The position numbers and the translations under genes were made by a program. This document shows positions 1-6,110 of a DNA stretch of 23,274 bases, one piece after another (the stretch's first letter is position 1; each line of letters starts with the position of its first letter). Origin of the DNA: an archaeon (GTDB lineage: Archaea > Asgardarchaeota > Hermodarchaeia > Hermodarchaeales > Hermodarchaeaceae); assembly GCA_016550415.1 (NCBI GenBank), contig JABXGU010000486.1, positions 1 through 23,274 on the forward strand, in the 5' to 3' direction. The notes beneath the pieces were generated by a model, which was given only the letters and a program-made list of their open reading frames with translations, had not been told where the DNA came from and searched no databases.

Positions 1-273
1 CAATACAACTCCGATGGCAGCAGCAATTGTTGATTTCTCACTACCATTCGCAGTTGCCATTATTACTCCTGTAGCTTGACCAGCTTCAAGATTCTCCAAG
101 AAATCCTCAAAAACAATGCCCTTTGGTAGGATTGAACTATATTTGATTAGATTCAAGTGACCCACACCTGCATCGACAAGGGCTTTGTCAAATGCATTCA
201 ATTTTGATGTGGCACTGAGTCCAGTTCCTCCACTCAGCCAAGCCTTTGTTGGTTTAAACCGGAAAAACGTCAT
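1..273 (-). CDS. pdaD: Pyruvoyl-dependent arginine decarboxylase, N-terminal part (cut by window edge)
   Basis: Reading the minus strand from the ATG at 273 gives 91 codons running off the left edge. The product starts MTFFRFKPTKAWLSGGTG and continues with a conserved AL-DAG block and then NLIKYSSILPKG. This matches the pyruvoyl-dependent arginine decarboxylases (EC 4.1.1.19), which convert arginine to agmatine for polyamine synthesis. These proteins cleave themselves between two adjacent serines to make the pyruvoyl cofactor. The Ser-Ser pair is present here at residues 46-47 (codons AGT TCA), so the precursor looks competent. In-frame stops lie just upstream of the ATG, which fixes the start. 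A GGGGT stretch 7 nt before the ATG may serve as a weak ribosome binding site. About half of the protein is seen; the C-terminal catalytic residues lie outside the window. Confidence 0.88.
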   Translation of the reverse strand, partial: MTFFRFKPTKAWLSGGTGLSATSKLNAFDKALVDAGVGHLNLIKYSSILPKGIVFEDFLENLEAGQATGVIMATANGSEKSTIAAAIGVVL

Positions 274-424
274 GAAATGGACCCCAAGTTTTTACTAATT
301 TGAATGATCTAGCTTGAAATTTAGCAGCCATGGTATTCTTCTGTTTTCAGCTAATTTGTGCTTACTGGTAATTGGATGGTAGATGACAGCATAACCTGCT
401 AAAGAAGATATTCCATTGCAAAGG

Positions 425-434
425 CTTTAATAAT
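425..434 (+). promoter_or_regulatory. Candidate TATA box of the acyl-CoA dehydrogenase gene
   Basis: CTTTAATAAT, preceded by the purine-rich AAAGG (a possible BRE), lies about 55 nt before the ATG at 484. Initiation about 25 nt downstream would leave a leader of roughly 30 nt carrying the AGGAGG at 472-477, 6 nt before the start. Motif match by eye only. Confidence 0.45.
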
Positions 435-483
435 TTGACAAGCTGAAAGCCGCTTATCAATAAATTCCAAGAGGAGGAACAAT

Positions 484-1713
484 ATGGACTTCGAATTCAC
501 ACAAGAAGAAGACATGTTCCGACACACTGTCCGCGAATTTGCCCAAAAAGAAATCCGTCCCCACGTACGAGAAATGGACGAAAAAGGCGAATTACCAAAA
601 GGCCTCGTAAAGAAAATGGCCGACCTTGGCCTCCTAGGCATTACTGTACCAGAAAAATACGGTGGTCCTGGTGGCAACTTCACCCTTGCCTGTATTGCCG
701 CAGAGGAACTGGCACGCGCTGACCTAAGCATAGCAATCCCAGTATTCTACTTGGTCGAAGCCAGCTGGGCCTCAGTCTTCGCACGCCACGGAACCGAAGA
801 AGCAAAACAAGAAATCCTTCCCAAAGTCTGCAAAGGAGAATACTTCTTTGGCATAGCCACAACAGAGCCTAGTGGCGGCAGCGACATCGTCGGAGCAACA
901 AAGACCACCATCCAAAAGAAAGACAACAGATATGTCGTTAACGGCGAAAAAGTATACATCAGCGGCGTCAGAGAATCAACAAGCATAATGAAAGGACGCT
1001 ATTTCACAACAGCATACATGGACAAAACAGCCAAACCCAAACACCGAGGAATCGCCGCATTCATCTTACCCGTCGAAAAAGAAACACCCGGCCTCACACC
1101 CACACTCTTCGAAGACTGGGGAAGAATGGGCATCAGCACCGGAGGATTCGCCATGGACAACGTGGAAATCCCCCAACACTGGCTCATCGGAGACCCCACC
1201 CGCGGATTCGTCTACTCAATGGAAGGCTTCTCAGCAGCACGCGTAATCATCGGCGCAACCTGCATCGGCGCAGCTCTAGAAGCCCTAGAAATCGGCAAAA
1301 ACTACATCAGACAACGCAAAGCCTTTGGAAAAGAACTCGCCAAATACGAAGGCATCACATTCCCACTCGCAGACTGGTACAGCAGACTAGAAGGCGACCG
1401 CCTCATCATGTACAAAGCAGCCTGGATGATGGACCAAGTATTCGCAGGAAACACCAAATACAACCAGCTCGACATCGCCCTATGGACAGCCATGGCAAAA
1501 CTCAGAGCACCCATCGACGCCTTCCAGATCCTAAACGAAGTAGCCGATTGGCACGGAGCCTTCGCATATACAAAAGAATGCGAACTTGACCTCGGAATAC
1601 GAGGCGTCCGAAGCTACTCGATTGGCGCTGAAGGCGGAATGAACGTGATGCGACTGATCATCGGGCGCGAGTTGCTGGGTAAAGAGTTTGTGCCCTACGA
1701 TCGGACAAAGTAA
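484..1713 (+). CDS. Acyl-CoA dehydrogenase
   Basis: A 409-residue flavoprotein of the usual acyl-CoA dehydrogenase length. It should oxidise an acyl-CoA to the enoyl-CoA using FAD and pass electrons to an electron-transfer flavoprotein. Visible family features are the N-terminal helical domain, the ATTEPSGGSD motif of the middle beta domain, the RQRKAFGKEL motif, and near the C terminus GAEGGMNVMRLIIGREL. The last corresponds to the EGT/EGG segment carrying the catalytic glutamate of many family members. The start is fixed by AGGAGG at 472-477 with 6 nt spacing. Codon use is unlike the neighbours: third positions are almost only C or A through most of the gene, then switch abruptly after about 1620 to G/T-containing codons. 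It could also act on a short branched or aromatic acyl-CoA; the substrate cannot be read from the sequence. A hairpin terminator follows. Confidence 0.93.
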   Translation: MDFEFTQEEDMFRHTVREFAQKEIRPHVREMDEKGELPKGLVKKMADLGLLGITVPEKYGGPGGNFTLACIAAEELARADLSIAIPVFYLVEASWASVFARHGTEEAKQEILPKVCKGEYFFGIATTEPSGGSDIVGATKTTIQKKDNRYVVNGEKVYISGVRESTSIMKGRYFTTAYMDKTAKPKHRGIAAFILPVEKETPGLTPTLFEDWGRMGISTGGFAMDNVEIPQHWLIGDPTRGFVYSMEGFSAARVIIGATCIGAALEALEIGKNYIRQRKAFGKELAKYEGITFPLADWYSRLEGDRLIMYKAAWMMDQVFAGNTKYNQLDIALWTAMAKLRAPIDAFQILNEVADWHGAFAYTKECELDLGIRGVRSYSIGAEGGMNVMRLIIGRELLGKEFVPYDRTK

Positions 1714-1722
1714 TCTAGTGTT

Positions 1723-1760
1723 GAGTGTAATTCCCATTACACTCATCCCTTTTTCTTTTA
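1723..1760 (+). terminator. Hairpin plus T-tract terminator after the acyl-CoA dehydrogenase
   Basis: GAGTGTAAT (1723-1731) and ATTACACTC (1736-1744) form a perfect 9-bp stem with a 4-nt TCCC loop. The T-rich run CCCTTTTTCTTTTA follows on the plus strand. It lies 9 nt after the stop codon and just before the end of the convergent gene ending at 1772. The T-tract fits archaeal termination for the plus-strand gene; there is no matching T-tract for the minus strand. Confidence 0.8.
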
Positions 1761-1771
1761 GATTTTTCTTG

Positions 1772-2635
1772 TTATGTTCTGACCCAACCTTTTTTGACGA
1801 CTAATAGTCCAATTAAGACGCCGATTGGGAGGGCAATACCTGTAGTTATTAGAATTGTTTGCAAATAACTGAATAAGGGATTTGGCTCTGGTCCCACACT
1901 AGTTGCCCGTATTATGCTATCAGTATCTATCCAATCTAGTGTATGATTTTCGTTTACTAGCCAATATCTTTGTGAGAGTCTCCAGTTCATGAGAATTCCG
2001 TCTGAGTCATATAATGAATCCAGTGTAAATGTCCTAGTTCCGTTGGCATCCTCATTTTCACCACCCACATAGCCTTCAACGTTTACAATGATTGTGAAAG
2101 AGAATCTGCCATTCTCAGTGTTAGTGAACGAAGTTAGGTAATGATTGACGGTGGGATCATCGCTCACATCTTCTTTAGCTTCATTCCATTCATTGGTGTG
2201 GGTGGTCCAAATGGGATTTACAAAGTATTGACGTCCAGAAGTGGAATAATCAGGAGAGGGGAATAGAGTGAGAAATGTAGCTTCTGATCTGTTATTGCCA
2301 TTTGAGTCATATGTGTACAAATCAAAGTGTACCTTGTTATCTTGAAATTCAACGGTATGGTTAGAATCAATCCACATACCATAAATAAGTCCCTGATAAT
2401 TGTACTCGTAAACATCGTCACCGTGGTGTTCAGTTAAGTTATAGACGGTTACACGATACTGTGAAGTTGATATGGATTGATATAGGGGTCCTAGATCTTC
2501 TCGGTGGCTTGATTCGTAGCTCTCCGAAAAATAGTATGTATTATTGACGACGGTTGCATTTGCCTTTTGGCAGGTCAGGGTCAAAAGTAGTAGTCCCATA
2601 AATACTAGTACTATCCACCTTAGCCTTGTTTTCAT
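1772..2635 (-). CDS. Secreted membrane-anchored protein of unknown function
   Basis: I do not recognise the family. The protein (287 residues from the ATG at 2635) has an N-terminal signal-like segment (MKTRLRWIVLVFMGLLLLTL, then a Cys and ANA). An acidic, Asn/Tyr/Thr-rich outer domain follows, with several NxT/S sequons that could be N-glycosylated. Near the end is one hydrophobic helix (ILITTGIALPIGVLIGLLVV) followed by the basic tail KKGWVRT, so the bulk should sit outside the membrane with the C terminus in the cytoplasm. The in-frame TTG at 2638 precedes the ATG, but AGGTGA (plus positions 2643-2648) stands 7 nt from the ATG, supporting 2635. An inverted repeat at 2645-2676 overlaps this ribosome binding site. 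Its layout resembles the secreted protein at 22694, without clear sequence identity. Confidence 0.75.
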   Translation of the reverse strand: MKTRLRWIVLVFMGLLLLTLTCQKANATVVNNTYYFSESYESSHREDLGPLYQSISTSQYRVTVYNLTEHHGDDVYEYNYQGLIYGMWIDSNHTVEFQDNKVHFDLYTYDSNGNNRSEATFLTLFPSPDYSTSGRQYFVNPIWTTHTNEWNEAKEDVSDDPTVNHYLTSFTNTENGRFSFTIIVNVEGYVGGENEDANGTRTFTLDSLYDSDGILMNWRLSQRYWLVNENHTLDWIDTDSIIRATSVGPEPNPLFSYLQTILITTGIALPIGVLIGLLVVKKGWVRT

Positions 2636-2644
2636 CAAACCATC

Positions 2645-2676
2645 ACCTTTGAAGGAATATTCTTTCCTTCAATGGT
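2645..2676. promoter_or_regulatory. Inverted repeat covering the ribosome binding site of the secreted-protein gene
   Basis: TTGAAGGAA (2649-2657) and TTCCTTCAA (2664-2672) are perfect 9-bp inverted arms with a 6-nt centre. After one T:T mismatch the outer ACC (2645-2647) also pairs with GGT (2674-2676). In the minus-strand transcript the GGT of the AGGTGA ribosome binding site is inside the stem. It may be a DNA operator between the divergent genes or an RNA hairpin that masks translation. Confidence 0.5.
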
Positions 2677-2735
2677 AAATAAGATTTTTTCATTCAACTA
2701 TGGAGTTGAGTACATAGGCAAAATTGTAAAACCCT

Positions 2736-2762
2736 AGGAGGAATATGGATATAGAGTCGTGA
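2736..2762 (+). promoter_or_regulatory. AGGAGG site with a five-codon leader ORF overlapping the next gene
   Basis: AGGAGG (2736-2741) is followed after 3 nt by ATG GAT ATA GAG TCG TGA (2745-2762). This mini-ORF overlaps the GTG at 2759 (TCGTGA) and ends 5 nt before the ATG at 2768 of the alkyltransferase-like gene. The AGGAGG is too far from 2768 (26 nt) to act on it directly, so translational coupling through the mini-ORF is possible. Confidence 0.4.
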
Positions 2763-2767
2763 GAGGC

Positions 2768-3202
2768 ATGCCATATAAACGTAAAACTTGGGCAGAAAAA
2801 CTTGAAGACCCTGAAGGAATGCCGAAAACATTGCCGCTTAAGGCAAATTTTCCTTGCTATCGACCTCTTGAAAAAATGGGAGCTAAAATCGGAGATAGTG
2901 TTGTCCTTGCCCCACCATCTGAAGTAAATGCGATCATGCGTAAGGTGCCAAGGGGTAAACTCATCACTCTAGCTCAGATTTGTGAGCGGCTCGCAGCCAA
3001 GCATGGCGCCCAGTATTGCTGCACTCTAACCACTGGTATCTTTATTACCATCGCAGCAAATGCAGCTGAAGAAATGGGTAGTGACGTACCTTTCTGGCGA
3101 ACCATCAAGAACGATGGCGAACTGAACATAAAATATCCTGGTGGAGCAGAGAAACAGAAAGCCTTACTGGAGAAAGAGGGGCACACAATAATCCAGAGAT
3201 GA
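2768..3202 (+). CDS. MGMT/alkyltransferase-like DNA-binding protein lacking the catalytic cysteine
   Basis: A 144-residue protein from the ATG at 2768 (an in-frame GTG at 2759 would add three residues). The block from KVPRGKLITLAQICERLAAK to the C-terminal GGAEKQKALLEKEG is the DNA-binding domain of O6-alkylguanine alkyltransferases. In true alkyltransferases the active site is PCHR; here the aligned stretch is PFWRTIKNDGELN, so the acceptor cysteine is replaced by Phe and the next His by Trp. The 'arginine finger' segment is also changed. It is therefore more likely to bind or flag alkylated DNA, like ATL proteins, than to repair by methyl transfer. The N-terminal extension (MPYKRKTWAEKLEDPEGMPK) is, from memory, typical of a small archaeal/bacterial subgroup annotated 'MGMT family protein', which supports the 2768 start. 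It is divergent from the secreted-protein gene. Confidence 0.8.
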   Translation: MPYKRKTWAEKLEDPEGMPKTLPLKANFPCYRPLEKMGAKIGDSVVLAPPSEVNAIMRKVPRGKLITLAQICERLAAKHGAQYCCTLTTGIFITIAANAAEEMGSDVPFWRTIKNDGELNIKYPGGAEKQKALLEKEGHTIIQR

Positions 3203-3303
3203 CAAAAGAATATCCGATACTTTGTTAGGAATTTTGAAAAATTCTTAGTGAAATAAGAAAAATACTAGTATCATTAGAATAGTTGGAGTAGGTGAATAGT
3301 ATT

Positions 3304-3744
3304 TTGAAACCTGAAGAGGATGTTGTCAAGATTGGGGGTTTGTGGAAGGAGCCTATCTCCTATAGGGTGTCAGTGATTAAGGAAGGATACTGCAGAGCTG
3401 AACACAAAGTGGGAGAGGTCTTTGAATTTGATTGGAGAAGCCCGGCAGGGATTTGCTCTGAGAGTTTTGTCGGTATGTACCCCATTCTCCATTCACTGAG
3501 AGTCCTGGGTGATATGCGTGAATTGGGTAGCACCCATAGGAATGTGCGTGTGTACAATTGTCCCGGTCGAGTTATTCAGTTTCAAATCGAAGCAACCTAT
3601 CATTGTAATCTGTGTGGGCAGGAACTATCAATTAAAAATGGTGAGGTGAATGGACAATTGATTGAGAATAAAGAACAGAACCTGCATGTACGTGTCTGCC
3701 CAAAATGCTTTGAAAAATATAAGGGGAAAAAACTAGTCTGGTAA
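3304..3744 (+). CDS. TIGR04076-like small protein with C-terminal zinc ribbon
   Basis: The N-terminal half (YRVSVIKEGYCRAEHKVGEV, then SPAGICSESF and a YPILHSLRVLG block) resembles the TIGR04076 family of small proteins with no known function. Family members usually end near 90-100 residues. This one carries an extra C-terminal domain with two CxxC pairs (CNLC and CPKC, Cys 105/108/136/139 counted from the GTG at 3292), spaced like a zinc ribbon. The start is uncertain. GTG at 3292 has GGAG only 3 nt upstream, while the in-frame TTG at 3304 has AGGTGA (3290-3295) 8 nt upstream, close to the spacing seen for other genes here, so 3304 is preferred. Likely cytoplasmic. A nucleic-acid or protein-binding role for the ribbon is inference. 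Confidence 0.7.
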   Translation: MKPEEDVVKIGGLWKEPISYRVSVIKEGYCRAEHKVGEVFEFDWRSPAGICSESFVGMYPILHSLRVLGDMRELGSTHRNVRVYNCPGRVIQFQIEATYHCNLCGQELSIKNGEVNGQLIENKEQNLHVRVCPKCFEKYKGKKLVW

Positions 3745-3825
3745 CTCTACATCGATTAAAGGAAATTTCTTCATTTTATCTAATCTATTCAAGAATGACC
3801 GTGGAGACATCTAATAGCCTAAGGA

Positions 3826-3855
3826 GAATTATTCTGCTATGCAGAATAGTAATTC
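3826..3855. terminator. Intergenic hairpin between convergent genes
   Basis: ATTCTGC (3831-3837) and GCAGAAT (3841-3847) form a 7-bp stem with a TAT loop. The outer arms GAATT (3826-3830) and AATTC (3851-3855) pair beyond a 3-nt bulge. It lies between the stop of the zinc-ribbon gene and the end of the convergent propeller gene. No long T-tract follows, so a terminator role is only suggested. Confidence 0.35.
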
Positions 3856-3891
3856 ATACTCTGGGTGAATTTGGTAAGAAAAGAAAGATGA

Positions 3892-5507
3892 TTATTCAAC
3901 TCGCCAGCGGTGAATGACAACGACTAGTACAATGGCAACCATTGAGCCTGCACCTACTGCTAGAATTATTGGGGCAAGCCAGGTATAGAAGTAGTGTGTC
4001 ATGATAATGGCGATATTGATTCCTTGAACATTACTCCAAGGACCATAGAGACTAGCATTATCACGAGCGCGCACCCTGAAGTAATAGAGACCATCTGTCA
4101 GAACGGTAACTGTGAAGGATGTTTGTGTTGTTGTCCAAGTAATGTTATACCAGCTAAATATTGGGACTTAGCCATTTGAAGTTCATAACCTGCTATCGTG
4201 CCATCTGGGTCAATTGCTCCAGTCCATGAAACGCTAAAGGCACCATCTTGATTAGCATCATCAAGGTCTAGGAGTTCAATGGGTCCAGGAGCACTTGAAC
4301 CATCAGAATTGTATTTGACAAGAAATCCATTGGAATCATCAGTCAGCCAATCATACGTTGTTCCAGCAATATACAAATCGTCTATGCTAAGTGCAAGGGC
4401 AGCAGGTTCACAATTTCCTGCGCCACCCCAATAACGTTTCCAGAGGAGCACACCATCAGTATTGAAGTGGAGAAGAGAAGACCTCCATCCAATTGATGGC
4501 ACGTACGCTTTTCCAGCAACATAGATACTACCACTAGAATTAATCAAGTCATATCCGGATTGAAAGAAACCAGCGCTGTCAGTGACGTTCCATAACAAGC
4601 TGCCTAAATTATTGTATTTGAGAAGGGTAAGATCGGAAAAACTGCCTGAACTGAAGCTTTCAGTTTCACCAGTCACAAAAATGCTATTATTCGAAATGGT
4701 GATGCCCCATCCAGCATCAACTCCTGAACCACCCCAGGTTGTATTCCAAACTTGAAAACCTGACAGTGAGAACTTCGCGAGGAAAGTGTTCTTGGATGTT
4801 CCAGACCATTCAGAGCCTGTCCAGCCAACAAGATACACACCATCATTGGAGACTGCTAAATCTGAGCCATAATCCACATTGTCTTTATCCCAAGTTATAT
4901 TCCAAAGTTCATTTCCATCGAAATCAAACTTTACGATTAATGCATCAACATCATTGGTGCTGGAATTTTGTCGGTATCCAGACACATAGACGTAATCACT
5001 AATTGCTATACTAGTGAAACATTCTGTTGCACTGTTTCCCCAAGAAATATTCCAGATTTGGTTGCCATTGAAACTTAGCTTCATAAGGAGTCCATCATCA
5101 TTTTCATCGTCTGGGGTTGTTTGACCAGCGAGGTAGAGAGCATCAGTGGCAGATGCCAACCCAAAGGTTGCGGAATCATAGGAGGTTTGCCAAGTGTGAT
5201 TCCAAGCTAACTCACCCTCAGAAGTGTATTTTCTTAAAATCACATCTCTTCCGTAGCTAGAAGGATGTGCATCATCTCTAACAGAGCCTGCTACAAAAAC
5301 AGAACCAACAATTCCTACTACAGCTGAAAAATTCTCATTTTGTGGACCTAACCAGAGAATACTCCAGGGATCATTCGATAAAGACGCTCTATTCTGGTGA
5401 ATTGAATATGAAAAGACGTGAGCTTGGTCTAGGGAATTAATACTACAGATTCCCAACACTAACAGAAAGAGAATGATTATGCCATTAATTTTCGATTTCA
5501 ATTGCAC
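3892..5507 (-). pseudogene. Secreted seven-repeat beta-propeller + FnIII protein, frameshifted before its membrane anchor
   Basis: The intact part (GTG at 5507 to a stop at 4098) has a signal peptide (IIILFLLVLGICSINS) and seven WxxxW-type repeats, with the first Trp at residues 48, 102, 152, 202, 254, 306 and 356. This roughly 50-residue period implies a seven-bladed propeller. A fibronectin III-like domain follows (DPDGTIAGYELQMAKSQ). At residue 450 (near 4156-4160) the FnIII continuation moves to another minus-strand frame: SWYNITWTTTQTSFTVTV, then YYFRVRARDNASLYGPWS. That frame ends with a transmembrane helix (LAPIILAVGAGSMVAIVLVV) and the tail HRWRVE, stopping at 3892. The total length is 1616 nt, one short of a multiple of three, so a single-base loss, perhaps in the AAA at 4156-4158, explains it. 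Restored, the protein would have 538 residues. It could be a sequencing error or a real break. A TATA box lies about 25 nt before the GTG. Confidence 0.85.
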
Positions 5508-5524
5508 ACAGAAACCTCGCCGTT

Positions 5525-5538
5525 GTATTTTTTATATC
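5525..5538 (-). promoter_or_regulatory. TATA box of the propeller gene
   Basis: On the minus strand GATATAAAAAATAC contains TATAAAAA centred about 25 nt before the GTG at 5507. The transcript would start at or very near the start codon. The GAGG between them would then be upstream of the transcript, so initiation is probably leaderless. Confidence 0.5.
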
Positions 5539-5584
5539 GTAATACTCGTATTTGAGGCTTCGTTTTTAATTTAATGATTGAGTG

Positions 5585-6028
5585 CTAGCATCCTTTGAGG
5601 GCAGAACGAATCTTTTCAGCATTTTCTGAAAGTTCACTTGTAGGGGGTGTCTGCCCATAATTGGGACCAGCTTGGAGTCGAATACCATCCCCATGGAATC
5701 GTGGAATAACATGAAGATGAAGGTGAGGTATCTCTTGGAAAGCAGCTTTTCCATCTGATAGTAGCAAGTTGATACCCTCACAACGCAGCCCTGAGCGGCG
5801 AAGTGCAGCGGCAATTTGTCGTCCGATTTTGAAGATGTGACCATCGACAGGGGAACCAAGCTCGCTTAAATTGGCCACATGAGCTTTGGGCAGAACAAGG
5901 GTATGCCCAGGATTAATGGGACGAATGTCAAGGAACGCAATTACATCTTTATCATTGTAGACAGTATGAGAAGGAATTTCTCCTGCAATTATTTTGCAAA
6001 AGATGCATGAGGTCTGACTTTTACTCAT
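5585..6028 (-). CDS. HIT family nucleotide hydrolase/transferase
   Basis: A 147-residue protein of typical HIT length. It begins SCIFCKIIAGEIPSHTVY, followed by the FLDIRPINPGHTLVLPKAH block and the histidine triad HLHLHVIPR (His 102, 104, 106), whose middle residue forms the nucleotidyl intermediate in the family. HIT proteins of this Hint/Fhit type cleave AMP from nucleoside phosphoramidates or dinucleotide substrates in the cytoplasm; the precise substrate cannot be told. The C-terminal tail (TPPTSELSENAEKIRSALKG) is also typical of archaeal members. The start ATG has no good ribosome binding site, but a TATA-like sequence is centred about 26 nt upstream, as for a leaderless transcript. 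The next gene upstream on the same strand ends 82 nt away. Confidence 0.92.
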   Translation of the reverse strand: MSKSQTSCIFCKIIAGEIPSHTVYNDKDVIAFLDIRPINPGHTLVLPKAHVANLSELGSPVDGHIFKIGRQIAAALRRSGLRCEGINLLLSDGKAAFQEIPHLHLHVIPRFHGDGIRLQAGPNYGQTPPTSELSENAEKIRSALKGC

Positions 6029-6049
6029 AATTGTCGCATCTCACTTTTT

Positions 6050-6060
6050 CATAATATAGA
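6050..6060 (-). promoter_or_regulatory. TATA box of the HIT gene
   Basis: On the minus strand TCTATATTAT lies with its centre about 26 nt before the ATG at 6028. This is the spacing expected for a leaderless archaeal transcript. Confidence 0.45.
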
Positions 6061-6110
6061 TTCACTTGTGTTTAATAGTACACCTCTGACATCGTACATT
6101 ATTCACTGAA

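Noticed and set aside
399..731. 110-residue minus-strand frame across the acyl-CoA dehydrogenase start
   Set aside because: It is low-complexity Ser/Arg-rich sequence covering the ribosome binding site and start of a clear gene.
747..1746. Several antisense open frames opposite the acyl-CoA dehydrogenase (747-986, 999-1199, 1302-1514, 1531-1746)
   Set aside because: They follow from the strong C/A third-position bias of the sense gene, which removes stop codons on the other strand; no domain or ribosome binding site supports them.
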